Virus record (IMG/VR): IMGVR_UViG_3300030520_000031
Location: 1-53,451 of that record
Length of the DNA: 53,451 nt
Direction: 5' to 3' (one strand)
Origin: a virus
Part shown: piece by piece, positions 7,620 to 15,723 of the stretch
Numbering within the stretch: the first letter of the stretch is position 1
Layout: the number at the start of each line of letters is the position of its first letter
Notes under the pieces: model-generated
The model's database searches: none
What the model saw: the letters and a program-made list of their open reading frames with translations, nothing else
Told to the model about the DNA's origin: nothing
Made by a program: the position numbers and the translations under genes

Positions 7620-7943
7620 ATGGGAACAATGAAGATTATCGGAATATCGGTGCTCAGTTTGATTTCGGTCGTTGCGCTGTGCTTTTTCCTAAACGCGCTC
7701 GACTTCGGCCTATTCAAAACGTTTGCACCGAAGTATGAGCAAGTCCGGCGCGACACGTTCGAACAAAGCCAAGCCTACAACGAGGGCATGCGGCGCGATC
7801 TGGAGAGCATCCGCAACGATTATCTGAAGACAAGCGATCCGGCCGCCAAAGCAGCACTGCGCGCGACGTTCATTCACCGGGCTGAAGGCTATCCGAATCA
7901 GTTACCGGCCGATCTGCAGTCTTTTTACCAAAGCATCCAATAA
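7620..7943 (+). CDS. Membrane-anchored hypothetical protein
   Basis: A 107-residue protein. The ATG at 7620 follows GGAGAGGATGAG; the extension to 7554 overlaps the previous gene. Residues about 5-30 form one membrane helix ending in FFLNALDFGLF; the rest is a charged helical domain with FAPKYEQVRRDTFEQSQAYN. Proteins with this anchored, helical layout occur in other phages and prophages without assigned function. It is followed 9 bases later by a predicted lipoprotein. Confidence 0.7.
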   Translation: MGTMKIIGISVLSLISVVALCFFLNALDFGLFKTFAPKYEQVRRDTFEQSQAYNEGMRRDLESIRNDYLKTSDPAAKAALRATFIHRAEGYPNQLPADLQSFYQSIQ

Positions 7944-7952
7944 GGAGCAAAC

Positions 7953-8450
7953 ATGCTGAAAATCATTGCAATCGCAGTCGCCGCTTTCTTCGTGTTGACC
8001 GCCGAGTCGTGTGATGGACCACCGACAACCACGCAGAAAGAGGCTGCCGCGCAGGACCGGTTGACCGCCGAGTCACAGGCCCAAGTCGGCCTGCCAGCCA
8101 TCTTGAATTTCACGGAAAAGCGCAACTACAAGATGATTTACGAGTTGCGCGACAAGCCGGACTACGCGACGTACACGTACCTCGTCGGCATGCACAACGA
8201 GTTGCGCTTGCTGTGCCACTCGGTCGGCTACGGAATTCCGGAATCGAGCCAGTACACAAACCCGCAGATGATCGGCTATCAGAGCGAGCGAACTGGCGTC
8301 GTCACATTGCCGCAAGCGGACCCGAACGGATTTTACAGCTCACCATCAGCGAACGGAACATGGGTGATGTGCTTGGACCCAGACGGCAAGATCGCACCCG
8401 TGCGCAGCGAGCCGAACGTGATCACATCGCCTTTCCCGCTCGACAAATAA
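7953..8450 (+). CDS. Predicted exported lipoprotein
   Basis: A 165-residue protein with AGGAG before the ATG. It has a basic start (MLK), a hydrophobic stretch and LTAESC at residues 15-20, a plausible lipobox giving cleavage before Cys20. The mature part contains two further Cys residues (around 87 and 135) that could pair in the periplasm. With the preceding membrane protein it forms a likely envelope pair, perhaps altering host surface or superinfection properties; that role is inference only. Confidence 0.7.
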   Translation: MLKIIAIAVAAFFVLTAESCDGPPTTTQKEAAAQDRLTAESQAQVGLPAILNFTEKRNYKMIYELRDKPDYATYTYLVGMHNELRLLCHSVGYGIPESSQYTNPQMIGYQSERTGVVTLPQADPNGFYSSPSANGTWVMCLDPDGKIAPVRSEPNVITSPFPLDK

Positions 8451-8501
8451 CCCCCATGCCGCGCACTACTGGCGGCTCACCCTATCTTTGAGGCATGAAT
8501 C

Positions 8502-9017
8502 GTGAACGCTCAGGTGCCCGCGTATCAGATTGGACTACTGCATCACACGCTCGGACTCAGCGAGCATCGGCGTGAGTCGTACCGCAATCACTTTGTGGCA
8601 GGTAGCGGCCATAGCGATATGCCTCACCTTGAAGCGCTGGAGCGCGCTGGGCTCATGGAGCGTCGCCGCACGCCCAAATTCTGCGATCCGGCCGACATTG
8701 TGTTCGCTGCGACAGATGCCGGGATCACGACTGCGATTGCTGCCCTGCCCGAACCTGTGCAGCCCGCCAAGCGCAGTCGGTACGAGGAATATCTAGATGC
8801 CGATGGTTGTGGTGGCGATTCGTTTGGTGAGTTCCTGTGTGGTGCGCGCCTGCCAGAGTTTGAAGAGAAGCGCGACTTTCGTGCGCGGGACACGAAATAC
8901 CGAATGTTCCGCCAGGCTGATCGCTGGACGCGCGACGCTGAAGGCGAATGGTGCTCGACGAAGAAAGAAGCCAAGGCGAGCTACAAAGCCGCATTGAAAG
9001 CCCGCATCGACGCGTAA
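8502..9017 (+). CDS. Hypothetical phage protein
   Basis: A 171-residue soluble protein with GTG start; no strong ribosome binding site is visible, so the start is uncertain. The N-terminal third (HHTLGL, YRNHFVAG, LEALERAGLM) looks like a small winged-helix or sensor fold, followed by an ATDAG segment and a Cys/Gly region, then a basic Arg/Lys-rich C-terminus. The pattern resembles conserved Burkholderiales phage proteins but no biochemical role is known. Confidence 0.7.
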   Translation: MNAQVPAYQIGLLHHTLGLSEHRRESYRNHFVAGSGHSDMPHLEALERAGLMERRRTPKFCDPADIVFAATDAGITTAIAALPEPVQPAKRSRYEEYLDADGCGGDSFGEFLCGARLPEFEEKRDFRARDTKYRMFRQADRWTRDAEGEWCSTKKEAKASYKAALKARIDA

Positions 9018-9061
9018 CGCGCATCGTCCGCGCACCTACTGCGACAAATTTAGGAGATTTT

Positions 9062-9313
9062 ATGAACTGCAATTGCATCACTGACGTCAACGCGCAGCTC
9101 ACGGAGCATTACACGGCGAGTCTGGCGACGACAGCAACCGCGAAGCTTCAGCAGGTTGCGTATGTCATGGGCCCGAAGATGGACGACATGCTGTTCATAG
9201 ACGTGAAGATCACCTCTGAAGCGAAGGGATACAAGAAAGGCAAGAACGTTCATATGTTCGTGAGCTTCTGCCCTTTCTGCGGAAAAGATCAGCGCGAGAA
9301 AGACACAGCATAA
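9062..9313 (+). CDS. Small putative zinc-binding protein
   Basis: An 83-residue protein with AGGAG six bases before the ATG. It begins MNCNC and ends with a FCPFCGK knuckle, so two Cys pairs at the ends could bind a zinc ion. The middle is beta-rich. The longer reading frame from 8948 is rejected because it overlaps the preceding gene. Function unknown; it is the last gene before the methyltransferase. Confidence 0.7.
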   Translation: MNCNCITDVNAQLTEHYTASLATTATAKLQQVAYVMGPKMDDMLFIDVKITSEAKGYKKGKNVHMFVSFCPFCGKDQREKDTA

Positions 9314-9373
9314 CCCCGCACCCTACCCGCGTCGGGTATGCGGGTTGGCGGGATTGAAAACACGAGGTGAATA

Positions 9374-10549
9374 GTGGCGGCGTATTACAACGAGATTGAT
9401 CCATACGCAGCGCAGTGGCTTAGAAACCTGATTGCCGCCGGTCACATTGCACCTGGCGACGTTGACGAGAGAGATATTCGAGATGTTAGACCAGACGACT
9501 TGCGCGGATACATCCAGTGCCATTTCTTCGCCGGCATTGGAGTCTGGTCATACGCGCTTCGACTCGCAGGCTGGTCCGACGATCGACCTGTTTGGACCGG
9601 TTCCTGTCCGTGCCAACCTTTCAGCCAGGCAGGCCAAGGCGCTGGGTTTGATGACGAGCGGCACGTCTGGCCGGCATGGGATCACCTCATTGCGGAGCAA
9701 TGTCCTCCAGCAATCCTTGGTGAGCAGGTTGCAAGCAAGGACGCAGAACCTTGGCTCGACCTTGTTTCGGCTGACCTGGAAGGTTTGGGTTATGCCTTCG
9801 GGGCGCTCGCTTTCCCGTCTGCGGGCGTCGGTGCTCCGCACATCCGTGACCGCACGTACTTCGTGGCCCACGCCAGTAGTTCGCGATCATCGAAACAGCG
9901 CCGGCGACGGATCGAACCCACGCGACCTACCGAGGACGGCATATCTAGCATCCTGGCCTACGCCAACAGTAGGAAACGCAATGGGTTCGCAGTCGTTCGA
10001 CGGGCTGAGCGTTACAGGGAAGACGCCGGACGGCCGGAAGGTGGCAGTGAGTCTGAATCATGTGTCGACGTTTGCGAGCTGGCCGACGCCTACAGCGAGG
10101 GATCACTTCCCAGATCACTCTCCGGAATACATAGCAGCGAAGAAGGCCCTGGGCCACGGTATGGCGAATCTGAACGACTTGGTGCAATTGGCATGTTGGC
10201 CAACGCCAGTAGCGAACGACGACAACAAGACGCCGGAAGCGCACTTGGCAATGAAGAAGCGTATGGGCGAACGGGACGGGACGGGCAGCAATCGGAGCTC
10301 GATCACCTCGCTTCAGGTCATGTCGAAGTACATCGAATTGAACCAGCCGGCCCGACTAACGGTTTCTGGCGAGATGCTGACTGGCTCCTCTGCAGGGACG
10401 AAAAGTGGCGGTCAGTTGAACCCGGCACATTCCCGCTGGCTGATGGGACTCCCTCGCGAGTGGGACGCCTGCGCGCCTACGGAAACGCGATCAACGCTTA
10501 TCAAGCAGCGGAATTCATCGCAGCAGCTCGCGAAACAATCGACGCATAA
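9374..10549 (+). CDS. DNA (cytosine-5) methyltransferase
   Basis: A 391-residue protein with a GTG start and GAGGTG upstream. Motif I is HFFAGIG (residues 50-56, AdoMet binding), motif IV PCQPFSQ with catalytic Cys80, motif VI GEQV (116-119, a variant of ENV), motif VIII IRDR (157-160), and a C-terminal motif X-like GNAI near residue 371. Residues about 165-330 form the variable target-recognition region, low in complexity and marked by repeated LA(N/D/Y)A-type segments. It would transfer a methyl group to cytosine C5, probably protecting phage DNA from restriction; no cognate nuclease is adjacent. Almost the whole gene is overlapped by another long ORF in a different frame (9483-10562). Confidence 0.92.
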   Translation: MAAYYNEIDPYAAQWLRNLIAAGHIAPGDVDERDIRDVRPDDLRGYIQCHFFAGIGVWSYALRLAGWSDDRPVWTGSCPCQPFSQAGQGAGFDDERHVWPAWDHLIAEQCPPAILGEQVASKDAEPWLDLVSADLEGLGYAFGALAFPSAGVGAPHIRDRTYFVAHASSSRSSKQRRRRIEPTRPTEDGISSILAYANSRKRNGFAVVRRAERYREDAGRPEGGSESESCVDVCELADAYSEGSLPRSLSGIHSSEEGPGPRYGESERLGAIGMLANASSERRQQDAGSALGNEEAYGRTGRDGQQSELDHLASGHVEVHRIEPAGPTNGFWRDADWLLCRDEKWRSVEPGTFPLADGTPSRVGRLRAYGNAINAYQAAEFIAAARETIDA

Positions 10550-10562
10550 AGGACCAAGATGA
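9483..10562 (+). CDS. WPTP-repeat protein encoded in a second frame of the methyltransferase
   Basis: A 359-residue ORF in another frame over most of the methyltransferase gene, with ATG at 9483 after GAGAGAG. Its sequence is not random: an N-terminal segment ([20 protein letters not shown]), a middle one ([20 protein letters not shown]), four SWPTP/CWPTP motifs each followed by a variable stretch, and [19 protein letters not shown] near the end. From memory, similar proteins appear in phage and bacterial genomes, often labelled hypothetical. Its TGA overlaps the next gene's start as ATGA, whereas the methyltransferase stops 13 bases earlier. Both signs favour real translation. Function unknown. 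Confidence 0.7.
   Translation: MLDQTTCADTSSAISSPALESGHTRFDSQAGPTIDLFGPVPVRANLSARQAKALGLMTSGTSGRHGITSLRSNVLQQSLVSRLQARTQNLGSTLFRLTWKVWVMPSGRSLSRLRASVLRTSVTARTSWPTPVVRDHRNSAGDGSNPRDLPRTAYLASWPTPTVGNAMGSQSFDGLSVTGKTPDGRKVAVSLNHVSTFASWPTPTARDHFPDHSPEYIAAKKALGHGMANLNDLVQLACWPTPVANDDNKTPEAHLAMKKRMGERDGTGSNRSSITSLQVMSKYIELNQPARLTVSGEMLTGSSAGTKSGGQLNPAHSRWLMGLPREWDACAPTETRSTLIKQRNSSQQLAKQSTHKGPR
9864..10212 (+). repeat. Four-copy 16-base repeat coding in two frames
   Basis: TGGCCNACGCCNNNAG occurs at 9864, 9954, 10080 and 10197. In the methyltransferase frame it reads VAHAS, LAYAN, LADAY and LANAS; in the second frame it reads WPTPV or WPTPT. The copies are irregularly spaced (90, 126 and 117 bases apart) with unrelated sequence between them, so this is neither a CRISPR nor a simple tandem repeat. 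Confidence 0.8.
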
Positions 10563-11173
10563 AATCTCCCACCCCCTCACCGATCTCGGATCAAGCGGCA
10601 GGCGAGCCGACCACCGGCATTCCTCCTGAATTCGTGCAATGGTTTAACCGCGAATGGGCGGATTACTTGGACAAGGCATTCACCAACAAGGTGACGGCAA
10701 TGGCATGGGCGCTAAAGACATGGCGACACCTCTCCACCGCTCCGACCACTGCAAGCGCGCCGGTAGCCTGGATCACCAAAGCGGAACTGGCGAAGCTCAC
10801 GGATCTAACCGCCGACGCGTGGGTGTACTGGCGCGAGGCTGGACACGTTGCAGAGCCTGACGAAGTGCCGCTCTGCGCCGCAGTTCTCTCCGCCGCCCAG
10901 ACCACTGGAAGCGCGCCAGCACGTATGCGTGTGATCGGTGACAACAGCGGAGAAGATCAATGGGCGCTCGGCTGGAACGCGTGCCTGGATAAGATCGCCG
11001 CCCCGCCTGCCAATGCGCCTGTCGCGAGCGTGCTGACGGATGCGGCACGCGCTATCGATAATTTGAAGTTTATAGCTAAGACACTAGACGCCAGTGGAGA
11101 TTTCAACACGTCAAGCAGGATCATGAACGCGGTTGAAGCCCTTGCAGCGTCTATGGGCGGAGATAAATCATGA
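10559..11173 (+). CDS. Hypothetical phage protein
   Basis: A 204-residue soluble protein starting by ATGA overlap with the second-frame ORF of the methyltransferase locus. It has an N-terminal Trp-rich helical segment ([18 protein letters not shown]), a central [10 protein letters not shown] segment and a C-terminal helical part. The APVAW-type segments are typical of variable early phage proteins. No enzymatic motif seen. Confidence 0.75.
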   Translation: MKSPTPSPISDQAAGEPTTGIPPEFVQWFNREWADYLDKAFTNKVTAMAWALKTWRHLSTAPTTASAPVAWITKAELAKLTDLTADAWVYWREAGHVAEPDEVPLCAAVLSAAQTTGSAPARMRVIGDNSGEDQWALGWNACLDKIAAPPANAPVASVLTDAARAIDNLKFIAKTLDASGDFNTSSRIMNAVEALAASMGGDKS

Positions 11174-11412
11174 CTGAAGCAGAGCGCCGCGTGCTGATCG
11201 ACCAACTAGACCGATCCTTCACCGTAATGCCGCAATGGGTTAAAGCCGCAACGAAGCATGGCCTCGGTGCGCCAAGAAACAATCCTGCAACAGGTGAGCC
11301 CTTCAAATCTTTCCGCGAAGTTATCGAGGCCGCAAGCGATCAAACGTTGCTTACGCTTCGTGACGATTTCGAAGACAACGGCGATTTGTTGCCAGAGGTA
11401 TCCACGCAATGA
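11170..11412 (+). CDS. Small hypothetical protein (80 aa)
   Basis: Overlaps both neighbours by ATGA. A mostly helical acidic protein with a Trp-containing amphipathic helix near residue 22 and an Asp/Glu-rich C-terminus. No known motif; co-translated with the Lar-like gene that follows. Confidence 0.7.
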   Translation: MTEAERRVLIDQLDRSFTVMPQWVKAATKHGLGAPRNNPATGEPFKSFREVIEAASDQTLLTLRDDFEDNGDLLPEVSTQ

Positions 11413-11936
11413 CTGAACTTTTGCCATGCCCGATGTGCGGAACAGCCGCGCACTTCTTCAAGATCGATGACATAGACCAGAAGGATTTCGGCGGCCAAGG
11501 AATTTGCTGCCAGACCGAGGGATGCGTGCAGATCGGTTTGATGTTTGCATGCATGGACGACCCGAAGCCTACTCTTGCCGAGAAATGGAATCGACGCGCC
11601 CCCACGCAGGGCGCAGATGCGCGACCGGTGGCGATCTATCAGGTGCATATGAATGGATCAGGCACTTGGCTAGACATCACGCAGCGCGAGCACGAAGACA
11701 ACGTCGCACGGGGCATAAAAAGTCGCATCGTCTACGCCACCCGCGACGCCGCGCCAAACATAAACGAGCAGCGGTATCTATGGCTGAGAGAGCAGCACTG
11801 GAACGAATCAAATGTGGCTGTCGTCTTAGCACCGAAGAAGGCAGTAAAACTCGGTTACGACTGCCCAAGCGGCCAACGTCTAGACGAAATTATTGATGCT
11901 GCCCGCTCTGCCATCGTTCCAAGGGAGAAGACATGA
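11409..11936 (+). CDS. Lar-like zinc-ribbon protein
   Basis: A 175-residue protein whose first 65 residues have the Lar/restriction-alleviation pattern: LLPCPMCG, a second Cys cluster (CCQTEGC) and a terminal WNRR. Known Lar proteins of lambdoid prophages modulate type I restriction. Many phage homologues keep only the zinc ribbon, so the activity here is inferred. The C-terminal 110 residues are a separate mixed domain with an RYLWLREQHW segment common in accessory phage proteins. It sits in an overlapping cluster with a DUF551 protein. Confidence 0.7.
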   Translation: MTELLPCPMCGTAAHFFKIDDIDQKDFGGQGICCQTEGCVQIGLMFACMDDPKPTLAEKWNRRAPTQGADARPVAIYQVHMNGSGTWLDITQREHEDNVARGIKSRIVYATRDAAPNINEQRYLWLREQHWNESNVAVVLAPKKAVKLGYDCPSGQRLDEIIDAARSAIVPREKT

Positions 11937-12577
11937 CTGATCACGAAACGTTCGAAGCATGGTGGCTTGAACAGACCCGCCAAGGCGATCCTGCACGGCG
12001 CTTGAATCTTCAGCGAGACGCGTTCATTGCAGGGATGCAAGCAGCCCGCGCCACTGCGGAAGAGAGCGAGCCTCTCCCAAAGGACTTTGCGTCATTTCAC
12101 CGTCAAGCGCATGCGTGGAAAGACCTGATGCATAGTGGAGAGCACGATCCTTGGTATGTTGCTATGCCCAACGGTGCATTGTTGAAGCTGGGCTATCACG
12201 CCGATGATGCGGTGGATAAAGCGCACGCCGAGTTCATTGCTAACGCGATTAATACCGCGATGCGCAAGTCGCAACAAGACGCTGCTATCGAGTCGAAGCC
12301 AGCGGAATCGCGCATATCAGATGCGTGGATTAGCGTGAAGGAGCGGCTGCCTGACTTCGATATTCCAGTGGCCGTTGCTTGGGACAAAGCGCCGTGGCGC
12401 ACCGATGGCGAATCGGCTATCGACGACATGCTGCATGCACGGAACAATGATTTTGACGGATGGCTCTGGTACACCGTTTCCACTGGCGATCTAGACGAAT
12501 GGGATACGGAAGATATGCCGACTCACTGGATGGCACTTCCGGCTATCGAGTCGCAACGAAGAGGGGATGGATCGTGA
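11933..12577 (+). CDS. DUF551 domain protein
   Basis: A 214-residue protein. The N-terminal segment has FEAWWLEQ and a Phe-Ile-Ala-Gly-Met region typical of phage accessory proteins. The C-terminal part (about 130-205) matches DUF551: WISVKERLPD at the start, then beta strands ending in PTHWMALP. DUF551 proteins are common in phage early regions and of unknown function. The stop overlaps the GTG start of the next gene. Confidence 0.75.
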   Translation: MTDHETFEAWWLEQTRQGDPARRLNLQRDAFIAGMQAARATAEESEPLPKDFASFHRQAHAWKDLMHSGEHDPWYVAMPNGALLKLGYHADDAVDKAHAEFIANAINTAMRKSQQDAAIESKPAESRISDAWISVKERLPDFDIPVAVAWDKAPWRTDGESAIDDMLHARNNDFDGWLWYTVSTGDLDEWDTEDMPTHWMALPAIESQRRGDGS

Positions 12578-12834
12578 TACATCGAATTGTCTGCGCGGCA
12601 AACCGGAAGGCATTCACCGGCCATATTGTTCTCGGAATCCGTCATTGGGACGCCTTCATGCGCGGCATGCATTCGGAAGGCGATCCCGTCGACCAAGGCT
12701 TCATCGATAACAAGGGCGTTTTCTTGAGCCGCACTGAGGCATGGAAAGTAGCCGAGGCCGCGGGCCAGATCATCCGTCGTGTAGGCGGCGATGAGACGAA
12801 CGGCGGAACGCTTTATTCCGAGAACCTTTACTGA
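12574..12834 (+). CDS. Hypothetical phage protein, GTG start
   Basis: An 86-residue protein whose GTG overlaps the previous stop (GTGA), with GAGGGG nearby; the upstream extension to 12460 lies inside the DUF551 gene. It has a conserved-looking core, GIRHWDAFMR then GFIDNKGVFLSRTEAW, seen in many phage early proteins from memory. Function unknown. Confidence 0.75.
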   Translation: MIHRIVCAANRKAFTGHIVLGIRHWDAFMRGMHSEGDPVDQGFIDNKGVFLSRTEAWKVAEAAGQIIRRVGGDETNGGTLYSENLY

Positions 12835-12859
12835 AGTGACCACAGCGGAGGGAGGGAGG

Positions 12860-13066
12860 ATGGACAAGTTGACGTTGATAACCGCGCTGCTGGATAAGGT
12901 GCGAGAACTGGATAACCATGCGGGGCTTTTGATAGGAATCGTCGTTCACGATCCTAAGGCTGGATCCGAATTGGCATTGCGGTTTCCTCCACGTTGCCCG
13001 GTTGGAGATGTGGCGCTTGCTTGTGCGCAATTGACTGCGGCAGCTATGGGCAAGATAGCTGAGTAA
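12860..13066 (+). CDS. Small hypothetical protein (68 aa)
   Basis: The ATG at 12860 follows GGAGGGAGG, the strongest ribosome binding site in this area, so the extension to 12791 is rejected. The protein has an N-terminal helix and a hydrophobic beta segment (LLIGIVV). No domain recognised. Confidence 0.65.
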   Translation: MDKLTLITALLDKVRELDNHAGLLIGIVVHDPKAGSELALRFPPRCPVGDVALACAQLTAAAMGKIAE

Positions 13067-13067
13067 C

Positions 13068-13084
13068 TCCCGCTACTAGCGGGA
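13068..13084 (+). other. Perfect hairpin between two small genes
   Basis: TCCCGCT and AGCGGGA form a 7-bp perfect stem around ACT, immediately after the stop at 13066 and before the AGAGAG of the next ribosome binding site. There is no T-tract, so it is not a classical terminator. A shorter relative lies at 16591. Confidence 0.55.
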
Positions 13085-13096
13085 AGGGGGAGAGAG

Positions 13097-13261
13097 ATGG
13101 ATCCAGCTTTGAAGAAAATGCGCGCTCTCGCCGAGGCCGCAGCAATTATTGGCGCGGCAAGCAATATGGATACGTGGCCGAAGATCGTGATTCAGTTAAT
13201 CGATGAGATCGATCTACTGAAGACTGAGGTGGAACGGTTGACTCATGGAGATCCCGCGTGA
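13097..13261 (+). CDS. Small hypothetical protein (54 aa)
   Basis: ATG after GGGGGAGAGAG. A helical peptide with a C-terminal leucine-repeat-like coiled coil (IDEIDLLKTEVERL), suggesting dimerisation. The stop overlaps the GTG start of the next gene. Too short to assign. Confidence 0.55.
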   Translation: MDPALKKMRALAEAAAIIGAASNMDTWPKIVIQLIDEIDLLKTEVERLTHGDPA

Positions 13262-13470
13262 AAAAGACAAAGTGGTATGACGGCGTCGAGCCTGTGCATA
13301 AGGGTGTCTACGAACGGCGCTATTCGTGGGGTGTCAACTTAGCATATTTCGACGGTGCTGATTGGGGGCTTGCCAGCGAGACAGTGGAAGCGGCTCACCT
13401 CTGGGGCACTCAGTCAGATGCGCGCGCGGAAGGCGGTCTGCCGTGGCGCGGCCTGACGGCACCAGCATGA
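13258..13470 (+). CDS. Small hypothetical protein (70 aa)
   Basis: GTG start in a GTGA overlap. The product is rich in Trp, Tyr and Gly (WYDGVEPVHKGVYERRY, WGVNLAYFDG) and looks like a compact beta-rich fold; similar short WY-rich proteins are frequent in phage early regions. Ends in an ATGA overlap. Confidence 0.7.
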   Translation: MKKTKWYDGVEPVHKGVYERRYSWGVNLAYFDGADWGLASETVEAAHLWGTQSDARAEGGLPWRGLTAPA

Positions 13471-13544
13471 GCCATAACGTGGAAGCAGTACTTCGGGTTG
13501 CAGCGCTATATTTTGGGGTGACAAAGGAATGGAAGCACTTATAG
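13467..13544 (+). CDS. Very short ORF before the GIY-YIG gene
   Basis: A 25-residue reading frame starting by ATGA overlap. Its sequence (LRVAALYFGVTKEW) looks like the first helices of a larger helix-turn-helix domain, but it stops after 25 codons. It could be a remnant of a longer gene or simply a coupling ORF that delivers ribosomes to the next start, which lies inside it. Confidence 0.3.
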   Translation: MSHNVEAVLRVAALYFGVTKEWKHL

Positions 13545-14179
13545 CTCAAGTGGCCCCTGCGCCAAAAAAGAGCAAGCCGGCGCCGAACATCTATTGGACG
13601 ATTAAGCAAAACTGGAATGGAGTGCTCTGGCCGCGGCTATGGCCGAACGAGGCATATGGATGGCGAGAAGTGAAGAAGGAGACTGGCAAGTCAAGACGCC
13701 AGATTGAGGCAACGCACGACTGGTCAATGGTTCGTGTTCATGTCAGCGAACTTACGCTCATTGCGCCTGCCGACCTCTCTTCCGAACGCGCTCTAGATGA
13801 AGCTATACCAGCTATTCCGCTTGAGATCGATGGAGTCAGCGGAATCATTGACGCAGGCCGGATGCATCTGCCGTCGGGCGTATATTTCTTGTATTTTCGC
13901 GGCGTTCTTCAATACGTTGGCAAGTCGGTAACTCCTGCTTCGCGCCTGAACCAGCATCGCCAGGTAGGGCGAGTATTTGATCAAGCGTTCGTGTTGCCCG
14001 TCCCGCAGTCCATGTTGGATCAGGTTGAGGGCGCATTAATAAGAAAATTCCAACCGCCGCTCAATGTAACGATGCCGATTGTCGGCCTTGATGACGACGC
14101 TCGCGTCTTGGCTGATCTTGGTTTTCAGGGTCGGCTGCTGGAACCCCCTGCGCCTATTGAGGAGAAAATCGATGTCTGA
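13529..14179 (+). CDS. GIY-YIG nuclease domain protein
   Basis: A 216-residue protein with AAGGA just before the ATG. The C-terminal half has a GIY-YIG-like fold: GVYFLYFRGVLQYVGKS supplies the GVY and YVG strands, followed by SRLNQH with a basic residue and a helix with Glu in VEGALIRKFQPPLN. These are the positions of the catalytic Tyr, Arg and Glu of the family. The N-terminal half is a Trp-rich region of unknown role. It may be a homing-type or DNA-processing endonuclease encoded next to the integrase cluster. Confidence 0.8.
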   Translation: MEALIAQVAPAPKKSKPAPNIYWTIKQNWNGVLWPRLWPNEAYGWREVKKETGKSRRQIEATHDWSMVRVHVSELTLIAPADLSSERALDEAIPAIPLEIDGVSGIIDAGRMHLPSGVYFLYFRGVLQYVGKSVTPASRLNQHRQVGRVFDQAFVLPVPQSMLDQVEGALIRKFQPPLNVTMPIVGLDDDARVLADLGFQGRLLEPPAPIEEKIDV

Positions 14180-14417
14180 CAGACTTATGACCGCCGAGGA
14201 AATCGAGCGCATGACCGGCTGGAAGCGTTACACGAAGCAAGTGCAGTGGTTCTTGGAACAGTTTGGCGTGAGGGTCGCCGTATGCGCCGACGGCAGTCCG
14301 GTCATGACCTGGGCGAACTTCAATGCGCTGAACGCGCGCCGGCTTGGATTATCATCCACCGAACCAGCGCCCAAGAAGCGCTTCGCCCTCGTCTCTGATA
14401 ACAGAAGCGCCAAATGA
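14172..14417 (+). CDS. DUF4224 protein, putative excisionase-like regulator
   Basis: An 81-residue protein with overlapping start and stop. It shows the DUF4224 pattern (LMTAEEIERMTGWKRYTKQ then LEQFGV and a beta segment). DUF4224 proteins are often encoded directly before tyrosine integrases in prophages of Gammaproteobacteria and Betaproteobacteria, which is the case here. A role in regulating recombination direction is an inference from position and size. Confidence 0.75.
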   Translation: MSDRLMTAEEIERMTGWKRYTKQVQWFLEQFGVRVAVCADGSPVMTWANFNALNARRLGLSSTEPAPKKRFALVSDNRSAK

Positions 14418-15475
14418 ATGCACGTCGCCGCACCGTCCCTGACGGGCTCCCTAACCGCGTCTATCCGAAGAGCGGAAGCTGGTATTGGTTTCCGAAGGGC
14501 GGCCGGTGGATCAAGCTATGCCGGATCGATGAAGGCAACCTCAAGATGCTCAAGCGACTGGCAGCCGAGATGGAGAAGCGCGAGGGTTTGAAGGGAACCG
14601 GCAATATCCCCGCCTTTGTCGACATGTACATCGCCGCCAAGAAAGATGAGCATCGCGAGAAGGGTTGGTCGAATTATGGTAACCCGGTAAAGGCAGACTT
14701 CATCAACTTTGATCTTGAGGGTGTCGATGCTGCAGCATGCGCGCGATTCCTCAAAGCCCATTGGTCGACGAAGCTATCGATGCAGCGAGCCATGCGCGCG
14801 TTCCTGAGCGGCTTCTTTCAGTGGTGCCGGGAAGAAGGCTATTACGACCAGCCGAACCCAATGACGGGCATGCGCATCAACTCCCCGCGCCCGCGCCAGG
14901 TGTACATCACGAACGAGCACTTCGAGGCTATCCGGGCGCAGCTCGCCAGCCAGCCGATGATCTTGTGCATGGTCGATCTGTGCTACCTGACGCTGCAGCG
15001 ATCCACCGAGATCCGTGACCTGCGCTGGCGCAAGACCGACGACAAGACTGCGAACTGGGTGGACCGCGATAACGGCGTGATTCACTTCGTGCCGTCGAAA
15101 ACCCGCGAGTCGAGCGGCATCGCGATTGATTGGCCCATCACGCCTGAGATCGAAGCCGTTCTTGAGCGCGCGCGGACGTTCGGCAAAGTTAAGTCTCCCT
15201 ACGTCATCCACACGCCGAAGGGTGGTCAATGGGTCAACACGCACGCGCTGAAGATGTGGCACAAGGCATGCAAAGCTGCCAAGCTTGAAAGCTACAAATA
15301 CACGATCAAGGACATCCGCGCGAAGGCAATGACCGATGCCGAAGCGCAGGGATATGAGATGGATGCCTTGAAGGTTGCCGCGGCGCACAGCGACATTGCG
15401 ACAACGAAGGTTTATATGAAAGACCGCAAGACGCCGCTCAGTAATATCCTTTTGAAGCTGCCGAAAAGCGCATAA
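14414..15475 (+). CDS. int: Tyrosine-family phage integrase
   Basis: A 353-residue site-specific recombinase. The N-terminal part contains arm-binding and core-binding helices; the catalytic half has Arg196 (LQRSTEIRDLRW), a beta-hairpin Lys229, the box IKDIR with Arg302 in which the usual His is Lys299, His325 (AAHSDIATTKVY) and the nucleophile Tyr334. The Lys in place of His in HxxR is seen in many Burkholderiales prophage integrases from memory and is compatible with activity. It would integrate the phage genome by attP x attB recombination. The stop TAA adjoins the first putative arm site. Confidence 0.93.
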   Translation: MNARRRTVPDGLPNRVYPKSGSWYWFPKGGRWIKLCRIDEGNLKMLKRLAAEMEKREGLKGTGNIPAFVDMYIAAKKDEHREKGWSNYGNPVKADFINFDLEGVDAAACARFLKAHWSTKLSMQRAMRAFLSGFFQWCREEGYYDQPNPMTGMRINSPRPRQVYITNEHFEAIRAQLASQPMILCMVDLCYLTLQRSTEIRDLRWRKTDDKTANWVDRDNGVIHFVPSKTRESSGIAIDWPITPEIEAVLERARTFGKVKSPYVIHTPKGGQWVNTHALKMWHKACKAAKLESYKYTIKDIRAKAMTDAEAQGYEMDALKVAAAHSDIATTKVYMKDRKTPLSNILLKLPKSA

Positions 15476-15671
15476 ATATTAGAAGCCATATTAGAAGATC
15501 GTTGCTGGTATTGGGTTTCAAGGCAAAAAAACTGAGTGCCGCTCAAAGCGTGAAAATCACGGTTCGGCCTTACTGGATAATCGTTTGAAGGCAGTCATTT
15601 CTAATATTCTGCACAAAAAACAGGCACGAAGGCATAAGGCTTTGCGGAACAAAAGCAGTAAATATTAGAAA
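15474..15671 (+). other. attP: Candidate attP with four integrase arm-type sites
   Basis: The AT-rich gap after int has ATATTAGAAG at 15476-15485 and 15488-15497 (12 bases apart), an inverted copy at 15598-15608 and a further direct copy at 15661-15671. Paired direct sites flanking an unrelated central segment are the layout of arm-type integrase sites around a core. The core itself and the attB partner cannot be identified from this sequence. No ORF occupies the region. Confidence 0.6.
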
Positions 15672-15723
15672 CTTTCGGCCGATGATAGGATTGGATTTTG
15701 CCGCTGAGCGGCGAGGAGGCGGG

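Noticed and set aside
9864-10212. CRISPR-like array at the methyltransferase repeats
   Set aside because: Repeat unit is only 16 bases, spacers differ in length (74-110 bases) and both frames are coding.
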